From the NCBI GenBank assembly GCA_038040385.1, contig JBBPII010000003.1, positions 62,001 through 126,000 of the forward strand: a stretch of 64,000 bases of DNA. The letters run 5' to 3'. Source of the stretch: Gilichinskyi gelida. Lineage in GTDB: Bacteria > Acidobacteriota > Thermoanaerobaculia > Gp7-AA8. This document shows positions 1 through 7,261 of the stretch, one piece after another. The notes under the pieces are model-generated. The model had not been told where the DNA came from. It made no database searches and was given only the letters and a program-made list of their open reading frames with translations. The position numbers and the translations under genes were made by a program. Each line of letters begins with the position of its first letter. Position 1 is the stretch's first letter.

Positions 1-1471
1 AGTCGGCAGCGAAGACATCGGGCCCGATGTCCGAGCCGTAGCCGCCGGGGCCGACATACACGCCGGCGTTGCCGTTCGGCAGCGGCTCGTCGGCGTGAGC
101 CTTCACGCCGATGCGGTTGCTCGAGACGTTGAGCCGCCCCGACAGTCCGAAGATGCCGCTGCGCAGATTTCCGGAGACGACGCAGTCGTGGATGTTCACC
201 GGATCTCCAATGCCGCCCGGCCCGTTGAAAAAAAGCGTGCCGTTGGGGAGCGCCGTGCCGATGCCGCGCAGGTTCGGCCGGGCGGCCGATCCGGTCGGAT
301 CGGTGCCGACGAAAAGATGATGCAGGTTCGCGGCGGGGAACGCGTCGCAGTCGGGCAGCACGACGGAGACCCCGTTGCCGCCGAAGCCGTTCACGGCCAG
401 GTTCGCCACCTCCGCGCCGCAACTGCCCACCACCAGACCGTCGCCTTCGACGGTGCCGCCGCCGCTGATCTCGATCTCCGGCCCGTCGACATTCCTGTCG
501 CCGAAGAAGCCGCTCTGCGTCGCTCCGGTGATACGGAGCCGCGGCGCGACGAGCGCCGGCAGCGGCGAGGCGACGCGGATGCTCTTCCAGCCGGTCGCCG
601 AGGGCTCTTCGATGCGGAAGGCGATGGTGCACGGATTCCCCGCGAGGCAGGTCGCGTTCGCGTCGGCGATGGCTTGTCGCAGCGAGCCGCTGCCGCTGTC
701 CGCCGTCGTCGTCACATAGATGGACTGGTAGAGCGCGACGGTGAGCGTCGCGCTGTTCGACCGCGGCTCGAAGTCCGGCTCGCGCTCCGTCGCGGCGGCG
801 CTGAAGGCGATCGAGCCGCTGCCATACGACGACGGCGCCACGAGAATCAGCGCCAGAAACGGCGTGATGGTGCTCCTGGGCCCGAGCTCGTCCAGCCGGC
901 AGGCGACTCGGCCGGACGCGGGGCTGCTGCAGCCGGCCGGCAATGATCGAATGCTGACGCCTGCCGGCAGATCGACCGTGATGTCGACGTCGTGCGCCGT
1001 GGTCATGGATGCGTTGCCGAGCTGGATGGTGAGGGTGAACGGCACGCCGAGATCGACTGTCAACGGCGCGGCGAGGCTCAGCACCACATCGGGGTCGGCG
1101 GAGATGGAGAGCGCTACCGACACCGTGTTGTCGTTCGGATTCGCATCGGGCGTGCTGCTGGTCGCCGACGCCGTAACGATCAGCGGGCCCGAGGTGGCCG
1201 GCGCGTCGAACTGGATGAAGCGCTCGCGGTTCTGTCCGGGTGGGATGTCGTCAGGCCAGCAGACGCACGAGATCGGTACGCTCGAGGTGACGCTGAACTG
1301 CACGGCCACCGCGGTGTCCGTGCCGAAGTTGGTGACGCTGATTCTGACGCTGGAGTAGTGGAAGCCCGCGCGAAACAGGCGATCCGACGCGATGATGGCG
1401 GTGCGGAGGTCGGCCGCCGCGAAGACGGACGAGGCGGAGAGGAGTAGCGCGATCGCGGCGAGCGGTTTCAT
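1..1471 (-). CDS. Secreted DUF11/CARDB-like and beta-helix repeat protein (partial)
   Basis: The ATG is at 1469-1471 and the frame stays open to the left edge, so the C-terminus is missing. The first ~18 residues (MKPLAAIALLLSASSVFA) are a signal peptide. Next come immunoglobulin-like segments of the DUF11/CARDB kind (phrases such as NPNDNTVSVALS and GVPFTLTIQLGNAS). Then a TTADSGSGSLRQAIADAN segment, the usual start of right-handed parallel beta-helix domains in large extracellular proteins, followed by glycine- and asparagine-rich helix turns. It is probably exported to the surface as an adhesin or a binding protein. It is divergent from the dehydrogenase at 1528, with 56 bp between the starts. 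The domain reading is from motif resemblance; a specific ligand cannot be named. Confidence 0.72.
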   Translation of the reverse strand, partial: MKPLAAIALLLSASSVFAAADLRTAIIASDRLFRAGFHYSSVRISVTNFGTDTAVAVQFSVTSSVPISCVCWPDDIPPGQNRERFIQFDAPATSGPLIVTASATSSTPDANPNDNTVSVALSISADPDVVLSLAAPLTVDLGVPFTLTIQLGNASMTTAHDVDITVDLPAGVSIRSLPAGCSSPASGRVACRLDELGPRSTITPFLALILVAPSSYGSGSIAFSAAATEREPDFEPRSNSATLTVALYQSIYVTTTADSGSGSLRQAIADANATCLAGNPCTIAFRIEEPSATGWKSIRVASPLPALVAPRLRITGATQSGFFGDRNVDGPEIEISGGGTVEGDGLVVGSCGAEVANLAVNGFGGNGVSVVLPDCDAFPAANLHHLFVGTDPTGSAARPNLRGIGTALPNGTLFFNGPGGIGDPVNIHDCVVSGNLRSGIFGLSGRLNVSSNRIGVKAHADEPLPNGNAGVYVGPGGYGSDIGPDVFAAD

Positions 1472-1527
1472 GCAAATAATCTTATCGCGTCTCGCCCCGC
1501 TGATCGGCACCTATAATCCGCGCCCGC

Positions 1528-2583
1528 ATGACGACACGAATCGCAGTGGTCCCCGGCGACGGTATCGGCCCCGAAGTTATCGCCGCCGGGATGCGCGTCC
1601 TCGAGCGGGTCAACGACGCCCGCAAGCTCGGCCTGCAGTTCACGCACTTCGGCTGGAACGCGGACGAGTACCTCCGCACCGGCGTCTCCATCCCTCCCGG
1701 CGCGATGGAAGACATCCGGCAGAACTACGCCGCCGTCTACCTCGGCGCCTTCGGCGACCCCCGCGTCCCCGACATGAAGCACGCCGCCGACATCCTCCTC
1801 GGCATGCGCTTCCAGCTCGACCTCTACGTCAACTACCGCCCCGTCAAGCTGCTCAACGACGCCCTCTGCCCATTGAAGGGCAAAACCAGTCAACAAGTTG
1901 ACCTTGTCATCTTCCGGGAGAACACCGAGGGTGCGTACGTCGGGATGGGCGGGAACTTCAAGAAGGGGACGGCCGAGGAGATCGCCGTGCAGGAGGACGT
2001 CTCGACGCGCAAGGGAGTCGAGCGGATCATCCGCTACGCGTTCGAGTTCGCGAAGAAGACGGGGCGGAAGTCGGTCTGCATGTCGGACAAGAGCAACGTC
2101 ATGCGCTTCGGCGGCGACCTCTGGATGCGGGTCTTCGAGGAGGTGGCGGGGGAGTACCCCGACATCGAGCACTTCCACATGTTCGTGGATGCGCTGACGA
2201 TGCAGATGGTGCGGGCGCCGGAGATGTTCGACGTCATCGTCACCAACAACATGTTCGGCGACATCGTCACCGACCTCGGCGCCGCGCTGCAGGGCGGTCT
2301 GGGCATGGCCGCCAGCGGCAACATCCACCCGGGCCGCGTGTCGCTCTTCGAGCCGATCCATGGCAGCGCGCCCAAGTACGCGGGGAAGGACATCTCCAAC
2401 CCCATCGGCGCCATCCTCACGGCGGCGATGATGCTCGACTACCTCGGCCACCCGGACGAGGCGACGCTCATCGAGCGCGCCGTCGTCGCCGCCATCGATG
2501 CCGGCGAGACGACGCGGGACATCGGCGGCCCAATGGGAACGAAGGCGGCGGGGGAGGCGGTGCTGCGGCGGTTGGAGGTTTGA
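1528..2583 (+). CDS. Isocitrate/isopropylmalate dehydrogenase family protein
   Basis: This is a 351-residue NAD-dependent beta-decarboxylating dehydrogenase. It begins VVPGDGIGPEV (nucleotide fold start). It has the metal/substrate segments SDKSNV and TNNMFGDIVTD, and the cofactor loop HGSAPKYAGKDISNP near residue 275, which favours NAD. The substrate loop reads RENTEGAYVG. Classical LeuB has RELTGG there, while isocitrate, homoisocitrate and tartrate dehydrogenases have RENTEG, so leuB is not assigned although many relatives carry that name. Length is normal. No other leucine-pathway gene is nearby. The ATG at 1528 starts directly at the conserved N-terminus. Family certain, substrate open. 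Confidence 0.85.
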   Translation: MTTRIAVVPGDGIGPEVIAAGMRVLERVNDARKLGLQFTHFGWNADEYLRTGVSIPPGAMEDIRQNYAAVYLGAFGDPRVPDMKHAADILLGMRFQLDLYVNYRPVKLLNDALCPLKGKTSQQVDLVIFRENTEGAYVGMGGNFKKGTAEEIAVQEDVSTRKGVERIIRYAFEFAKKTGRKSVCMSDKSNVMRFGGDLWMRVFEEVAGEYPDIEHFHMFVDALTMQMVRAPEMFDVIVTNNMFGDIVTDLGAALQGGLGMAASGNIHPGRVSLFEPIHGSAPKYAGKDISNPIGAILTAAMMLDYLGHPDEATLIERAVVAAIDAGETTRDIGGPMGTKAAGEAVLRRLEV

Positions 2584-2589
2584 GCGGGA

Positions 2590-2991
2590 TTACCGCAGCT
2601 CCCAATCTTCGAGCCGCAACTCGGCGACGCGTGAGAACTCACGAACATTGTGCGTGACGAGGATGGCGCCGCGGGCCCGCGCCGTCGCTGCGATCAATAG
2701 ATCGTTCGGCCCGCTCGGCGTTCCCGCGCGATCGAGCTCCTCGCGAAGCAGGCCGTACGCCTCGGCGCAGCGGTCATCGAAGGGGAGGCTCGCAATCGTG
2801 TCGAAGAATCGCTCCAGCAGGCGCAGATTCTCCGCGACCCGAGAGCTTTTCCTGGCGCCGTAGAGAAGCTCGGCTTTGACGACCGAAGAGAGCCGCACCA
2901 GCGAGCGGGGAACGGATCGCAAGTGGTCGATCAGCGCGGGCGACGTTCCGTTGAGGATTCGAATGCAAGCGTTCGTGTCGAGCAGATACAT
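2590..2991 (-). CDS. vapC: VapC-type PIN-domain toxin 1
   Basis: This 133-residue PIN-domain protein is a probable ribonuclease toxin. It starts MYLLDTNACIRILNG, which gives the first acidic residue (Asp5). A central Glu lies in KAELLYGARKSS, and the later acidic positions are in PFDDRCAEAYG and PNDLLIAATA, the usual order of the Mg2+-binding quartet. The start lies 2 nt after the stop of the upstream antitoxin gene, so the two are surely one operon. It is convergent with the dehydrogenase, with only 6 nt between the two stops. No defect is visible. Confidence 0.88.
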   Translation of the reverse strand: MYLLDTNACIRILNGTSPALIDHLRSVPRSLVRLSSVVKAELLYGARKSSRVAENLRLLERFFDTIASLPFDDRCAEAYGLLREELDRAGTPSGPNDLLIAATARARGAILVTHNVREFSRVAELRLEDWELR

Positions 2992-2993
2992 CG

Positions 2994-3218
2994 CTATAGC
3001 CGGTCACGGCGCTCGGCCCGGCCCTGCTTCGGCCGTTCGAGCGGCTCGCCTTTCCAGCCGCCGGCGACCTCCTCGAAGAAACCTTCCGGCCACTCGCCGG
3101 CAACTTCATTGACCACCAGGTCGGCCAGATACGAGGAGAGCGATTTTCCGGCGGCCTTGGCTCTCGCTTTGGCCGTCTCCGCGATTTCATCCGGAACGTA
3201 GAGATGCAGTTGCGGCAT
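2994..3218 (-). CDS. vapB: VapB-type antitoxin 1
   Basis: This 74-residue antitoxin partners the PIN toxin downstream. The N-terminal part (PQLHLYVPDEIAETAKARAKAAGKSLSSYLADLV) has the beta-strand plus two-helix pattern of ribbon-helix-helix repressors. The C-terminal part (EWPEGFFEEVAGGW) is the probable toxin-masking tail. The ATG at 3216-3218 is preferred because GGGAG lies just upstream and because an in-frame start at 3245 would lie inside the palindrome at 3234-3253, the likely operator. It should autoregulate the pair. Confidence 0.85.
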   Translation of the reverse strand: MPQLHLYVPDEIAETAKARAKAAGKSLSSYLADLVVNEVAGEWPEGFFEEVAGGWKGEPLERPKQGRAERRDRL

Positions 3219-3233
3219 CGGATCTCCCTCTTG

Positions 3234-3253
3234 TGCTATATGCACATATAGCA
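3234..3253. promoter_or_regulatory. Perfect palindrome, probable VapBC-1 operator
   Basis: TGCTATATG-CA-CATATAGCA is a perfect 9-2-9 inverted repeat that ends 15 bp upstream of the vapB start. It is AT-rich in a GC-rich region. Its position fits autorepression by the ribbon-helix-helix antitoxin. The palindrome is seen; the binding role is inferred from known VapBC operators. Confidence 0.65.
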
Positions 3254-3287
3254 GGATACCATTGATGGGCGCAAGAGACGACGCCTA

Positions 3288-3689
3288 TTAGGCGCTGGTG
3301 ATTCTGCGAACGTTCGGGTACCGGTCAAAGCCTTGATCGAAGGAGAGGATTTGTTGAATGCCGTGCTGTTCCATCACGGCCAGGTGAATTGCATCCCGCG
3401 CTGAAAGCCCGTATTTCCCCAGCAAGACAGTCTTTGCGCGCTGGACGTTGCCGGGCTCGATCGGGAAGACTTCATCGACCAGACCGAGCACCGCATCAAA
3501 GGCCGGTTGAATGGCATCGAGACGCCCGATCGCTGCATAACGATGGAGAATCTCCTGAAGCACCTCCGCGTCGCTGACCAGCTTTTCCCGCCGGGCGATC
3601 AGCGTGGCGATGGTTTGCTCCGCAGCGATCTTGTTGGGATGCGGAGACCCCACCAGATACATCGGGACATTCGAATCGATGAAGATCAT
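3288..3689 (-). CDS. vapC: VapC-type PIN-domain toxin 2
   Basis: This is a 133-residue PIN-domain ribonuclease toxin. It begins MIFIDSNVPMYLVG (first Asp at residue 5). It then has EVLQEILHRYAA with the conserved Glu, and GLSARDAIHLAVMEQHGI, the strongly conserved SARDAIHLA segment holding the third acidic residue. IQQILSFDQGFDRY follows, with the last Asp. The frame is open far upstream, but ATG 3687-3689 is chosen because it overlaps the antitoxin stop by 4 nt and gives the normal family length. It is a different lineage from the first PIN toxin, so this is a second module rather than a duplication. Confidence 0.88.
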   Translation of the reverse strand: MIFIDSNVPMYLVGSPHPNKIAAEQTIATLIARREKLVSDAEVLQEILHRYAAIGRLDAIQPAFDAVLGLVDEVFPIEPGNVQRAKTVLLGKYGLSARDAIHLAVMEQHGIQQILSFDQGFDRYPNVRRITSA

Positions 3690-3940
3690 GCCGGCTCGTC
3701 GGCGTAGCCTCGCTCGATCTGGGCGAGCATTTCCTCGATCTCTGCGGTCGGAAACGAGTGGGCGGTTGCTGCGCGAAGGACCTCCAGCTTCCGACGTGGA
3801 TCCGCGGCCGGCTCCTCCGACTTCGCTGCGCGAAGTGCTCCCCGAACCCACTCAGCGACGGTCATCCGCTTGCGGCGGGCAATGGTACGGATCTCCTTCA
3901 TCTCACGGTCCTCGAGAATCACTTGAAGGCGCTTACTCAT
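3686..3940 (-). CDS. vapB: VapB-type antitoxin 2
   Basis: This antitoxin of ~84 residues starts MSKRLQVILEDREMKEI; an alternative start MTMSKRL lies at 3946. The N-terminus (RLQVILEDREMKEIRTIARRKRMTVAEWVRGALR) is a ribbon-helix-helix DNA-binding unit. The C-terminal helix FPTAEIEEMLAQIERG probably binds the PIN toxin. The stop overlaps the toxin start by 4 nt, which allows translational coupling. Palindromes cover and flank the start codon, which fits autoregulation at the DNA or mRNA level. Confidence 0.83.
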   Translation of the reverse strand: MSKRLQVILEDREMKEIRTIARRKRMTVAEWVRGALRAAKSEEPAADPRRKLEVLRAATAHSFPTAEIEEMLAQIERGYADEPA

Positions 3941-3973
3941 AGTCATGAGTATAGCGTAGACTCGACGTGAGTC
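3934..3973. promoter_or_regulatory. Two palindromes over the start of VapB-2
   Basis: TACTCAT-AGTC-ATGAGTA (3934-3951, perfect 7-4-7) covers the antitoxin start codon. GACTC-GACGT-GAGTC (3959-3973, perfect 5-5-5) lies 8 bp upstream. Both carry an ACTC/GAGT core, so they may be two sites for the same dimeric repressor, probably the antitoxin-toxin complex. The role is inferred. Confidence 0.55.
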
Positions 3974-4089
3974 ATTCCAGGGCCGCGTGAAAATGGCCGT
4001 CGGCAATCGAGGAGATATGATTTCGCCCCGGCGGGAAGCGAATCCGCCCCTTCCGTGGTTCCCATCCGAAGAAAAAAACAGGAGAAGAC

Positions 4090-6270
4090 GTGAAAAGACT
4101 CTCTACGATCGTTCTGTGTTTCCTCGCGGCCACCGCCGCCTTGGCCGACGAAGGCATGTGGATGCCGCAGCAGATGCCCAACCTCTCGGCCAAGCTGAAG
4201 GCCGCCGGCCTGAAGATGGACGCCAAGCGCTTCGCCGACCTCACCGGCGACCCGATGGGCGCCGTCGTTTCCCTCGGCGGCTGCAGCGCGTCGTTCGTCT
4301 CGCCGGACGGCTTGGTGGTCACCAACCATCACTGCGCCTTCGGCGCGCTGCAGTTCAACTCCACCCCGCAGCGCGACCTCATCACCAACGGCTTCCTGGC
4401 GAAGTCGCGCGATGAGGAATTGCCGGCCGGCCCCGGCTCCCGCGTCTTCGTCACCACCAAGATCGAGGACGTGACCGGCAAGGTCACCGGCAATCTCGCC
4501 GACTCGCTCTCGAACATCGAGCGCGAGAAAGCCATCGACCGCGGCGTCAAGCAGCTCGTCGAAGAGTGCGAGAAGCCGGGCGGCGTCCGCTGCCGCGTGG
4601 CCTCGTTCTTCGAGGGGGCACAGTACCTCCGCACCACGCAGATGGAGATCCGCGACGTCCGCCTGGTCTACGCGCCGGCCGAAGGCATCGGCAACTTCGG
4701 CGGCGAGACCGACAACTGGATGTGGCCGCGCCACACCGGCGACTGGTCGTACCTGCGCGCCTACGTCGGCAAGGACGGCAAGCCCGCCGACTTCTCCAAG
4801 GACAACGTCGTCTTCCATCCGAAGCACATCCTCAAGGTCTCCAGCAAGGGCGTGAATACGGGCGACCTGGTCATGGTGGCCGGTTACCCGGGCCGCACCT
4901 TCCGCTACCGCACGTCGACGGAAGTGGGGAACATGCAGGAGTACACCTACCCGACGACGATCAAGTACGCGACGGATCTCAACAGCATCCTTCGCGAGAT
5001 CGGCAAGAACGACAAGGCCATCGAGATCGCCAACGCCAACCGCATCAAGGGCAACGACAACACGCTGAAGAACTACACCGGCTCGCTGAGCGGCTTCGAG
5101 AAGTTCGAGATCGTGGCCCAGCGGAAGAAGCGCGAGGCGGCGCTCGCCGACTACATCGCCAAGCATCCCGAGAAGGCGGCGAAGTACAAGAGCGTCCTCG
5201 ACGACATGAAGGCGCTTTCCACCAAGCAGCTCGCCAACCAGCCGCGCAGCACCACCCTCGGCTGGGTCGTCCGCAGCTCGCCGATGCTGGGACAGGCCAT
5301 GCAGCTCTACCGCCTCTCGATCGAGCGGCCGAAGAGCGACCTCGATCGCGAGAGCGGCTATCAGGAACGCGATTGGCCCCGCATCGCCGAAGGGGTCAGC
5401 CGGGCGCAGAAGTCGCTCGAAGCGAAGAGCGACCGCGTCGGCTTGAAGTACTTCCTGGGCGAGACGGCGAAGCTTCCGGCCGATCAGCGCATCGCGGCGC
5501 TCGACAGCATGATCAGCAAGGCCGGCGGCATCGACCCGTTCCTCGATCAGCTCTACGGCAATACCAAGATCGGCGAGCTCGATGCCCGCAAGGCCATGCA
5601 AAAGGAGTCGACGGCGCAACTCGAGGCGCGCAACGACGCGTTCATCAACGTCGCCGCCGCGCTCTCGCCGATGATCCTGGAGAGCGAACAGCGCGACAAG
5701 GAGTTCGGCGGCGCCATGTCGCGCCTCCGCCCGATGTACATGGAAGCGCTGAAGGCGTCCAGCGGCGGCAATCTCTACCCCGACGCCAACGGCACGCTGC
5801 GCGTGACCTTCGGCAAGGTCGAGGGCTACGTGCCGCGCGACGGCGTGTCGTACAAGCCGCAGACCACCATCAGCGGCATCGTGGAGAAGCACACCGGCAC
5901 GGGCGAGTTCGATGCGCCGAAGGCGCAGCTCGCGGCGATCAAAGCCGGAAAGACCAAGGGCTACGTCGATCCGCAGCTCGGCGAGGTGCCGGTCGACTTC
6001 CTGTCGAACGTCGACACCACCGGCGGCAACTCCGGCTCGCCGACCCTCAACGCCGACGGCGAGCTTTGCGGCTTGCTGTTCGACGGCACCTACGAATCAC
6101 TCGGCTCGGACTTCGCGGTCGATCCGGAGATCACCCGCTCGATCCACGTCGACGCGGTGTACATGCTGTGGGTGATGGACGCCGTCGACGGCGCGCACAA
6201 CCTGCTGCGCGAGATGGGTCTGAAGCCGAAGTTCGCCGGCGAGGGAATGACCGCGGCCGGCAGCAAGTAA
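4090..6270 (+). CDS. S46 family dipeptidyl-peptidase (DPP7/DPP11-like)
   Basis: This 726-residue periplasmic serine exopeptidase removes dipeptides from peptide N-termini. The signal peptide is MKRLSTIVLCFLAATAALA. The chymotrypsin-like triad is visible: His in VTNHHCAFG (residues 78-82), Asp208 in GGETDNWMWPRHTGD, and Ser648 in TGGNSGSPTL. The residue aligned with the specificity position after the serine loop is Ser673. DPP11, which prefers acidic residues, has Arg there, so a broad DPP7-like preference is more likely. Length fits the family (about 700-720). The gene stands alone and is followed by a hairpin terminator. It suggests that the cell feeds on proteins or peptides. Confidence 0.93.
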   Translation: MKRLSTIVLCFLAATAALADEGMWMPQQMPNLSAKLKAAGLKMDAKRFADLTGDPMGAVVSLGGCSASFVSPDGLVVTNHHCAFGALQFNSTPQRDLITNGFLAKSRDEELPAGPGSRVFVTTKIEDVTGKVTGNLADSLSNIEREKAIDRGVKQLVEECEKPGGVRCRVASFFEGAQYLRTTQMEIRDVRLVYAPAEGIGNFGGETDNWMWPRHTGDWSYLRAYVGKDGKPADFSKDNVVFHPKHILKVSSKGVNTGDLVMVAGYPGRTFRYRTSTEVGNMQEYTYPTTIKYATDLNSILREIGKNDKAIEIANANRIKGNDNTLKNYTGSLSGFEKFEIVAQRKKREAALADYIAKHPEKAAKYKSVLDDMKALSTKQLANQPRSTTLGWVVRSSPMLGQAMQLYRLSIERPKSDLDRESGYQERDWPRIAEGVSRAQKSLEAKSDRVGLKYFLGETAKLPADQRIAALDSMISKAGGIDPFLDQLYGNTKIGELDARKAMQKESTAQLEARNDAFINVAAALSPMILESEQRDKEFGGAMSRLRPMYMEALKASSGGNLYPDANGTLRVTFGKVEGYVPRDGVSYKPQTTISGIVEKHTGTGEFDAPKAQLAAIKAGKTKGYVDPQLGEVPVDFLSNVDTTGGNSGSPTLNADGELCGLLFDGTYESLGSDFAVDPEITRSIHVDAVYMLWVMDAVDGAHNLLREMGLKPKFAGEGMTAAGSK

Positions 6271-6277
6271 GGTTCAA

Positions 6278-6309
6278 GGAGCGCCGGCGTCCCCGCCGGC
6301 GTTCCTTTT
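6278..6309 (+). terminator. Rho-independent terminator formed by a solo palindromic unit
   Basis: A 12-bp stem (6278-6289 with 6294-6305, one G-T pair, TCCC loop) is followed by TTTT. It lies 8 nt after the peptidase stop. Its sequence (GCCGGC around a GTCCCC core, GGAG and TTCC at the ends) is one unit of the four-hairpin repeat found at 25525, 55085 and 57700, so the repeat family appears to serve here as a terminator. Confidence 0.7.
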
Positions 6310-6334
6310 GTGCCCTTAGTGATATCTTGCCTTC

Positions 6335-7249
6335 ATGCCGCAACTCGTTACGTTCCATCTGAAGCAACTGCGCTGCATCGTCGAATCGGACTCGAGAGGC
6401 GGTTCCGAGCCATACCTGTGGGTCACGTATTTCATCGTCGACGGTCGCAACATTACGCAAGCCGAGCCGGTCTCCACGCTCACGCCGGTTTACGACGCGT
6501 TCCGCAAAGAATTTCCCGACGATGTTCGGGATGGGCAGGTGATGAACGTTCCGCCCTTCATCGCCAACTTCAGCGCCCAGATCGACCCCGGTCCCCTCAA
6601 CTTCATGCTGGCGGGATGCGTGGTGGTTCTCCTGGAAGAGGATGATTCGCCGGACAAGGCGATGCGAGCAGGCCGGAATGCTTACGCCACCGGCATTCAC
6701 CAGGAGCTGAACAACCTGATCAAGGAGCGGATTCAGACGCAGAACCGCGAGCAGGTCACACAGGCGGAGATCGACGCCATTCACGACGCGGTCGAGCCAA
6801 AAATCAGATCGGCGGTCCGGTCCAATTTGACTTTCCGGCAGCAGATCTTTGGCAACCAGGACGACGTGTTGGGCTTCGCTCACGTCGCATTCATCGGCGA
6901 CGAGATCCAAACCAAAGACTTCGAGTTCCCCGAGCTGGCCGACAGCGGGCGGAGCAATCGCTTCGTGCTCTCCGGCAGCCTGACCGTGGGCCCTGTGCCG
7001 TCACCCCCCGTCGACCGCTGTGCTACGTTTCGAGCGGCGGTGCAGGCCAAGCGCGACGAAATCAAGGGGCTGCAGAGCTTGAGAGCCGGTTTGCAGTTGC
7101 AATTACAAACGGCCGCGCCGCAAGCGAAGGCGGCGATCGTGCAGCAGATCACACAAGTCGGTGCCCAGATCGCCCAGGCCGAGGAGGAGCTGCGCCAGCG
7201 CGAAGCCCGACTGAAGTTTTGCGAGGGAGGGGTTCTCGACCCGGGCTAG
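6335..7249 (+). CDS. Hypothetical protein with C-terminal coiled coil
   Basis: This protein of 304 residues was not recognised. The first ~210 residues look like a soluble beta-rich domain (MPQLVTFHLKQLRCIV, then PYLWVTYFIVDG). A segment QELNNLIKERIQTQ is probably helical. Residues ~228-295 are a strong coiled coil (KRDEIKGLQSLRAGLQLQLQ and AQIAQAEEELRQREARLK). There is no signal peptide and no membrane segment. The ATG follows the terminator of the S46 gene, so it is transcribed separately. It is convergent with the radical SAM gene, with 12 nt between the stops. No function is proposed. Confidence 0.7.
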   Translation: MPQLVTFHLKQLRCIVESDSRGGSEPYLWVTYFIVDGRNITQAEPVSTLTPVYDAFRKEFPDDVRDGQVMNVPPFIANFSAQIDPGPLNFMLAGCVVVLLEEDDSPDKAMRAGRNAYATGIHQELNNLIKERIQTQNREQVTQAEIDAIHDAVEPKIRSAVRSNLTFRQQIFGNQDDVLGFAHVAFIGDEIQTKDFEFPELADSGRSNRFVLSGSLTVGPVPSPPVDRCATFRAAVQAKRDEIKGLQSLRAGLQLQLQTAAPQAKAAIVQQITQVGAQIAQAEEELRQREARLKFCEGGVLDPG

Positions 7250-7261
7250 CTCCGAGGTTAC

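Noticed and set aside
1528..2583. Naming the dehydrogenase leuB
   Set aside because: The substrate loop reads RENTEG rather than RELTGG and no leucine genes are adjacent.
3943..5892. 649-residue minus-strand frame opposite the S46 peptidase
   Set aside because: Composition of an antisense shadow; the plus strand has the full catalytic triad and signal peptide.
4566..6362. 598-residue plus-strand frame within the S46 gene
   Set aside because: Arg-rich out-of-frame translation with no family motif.
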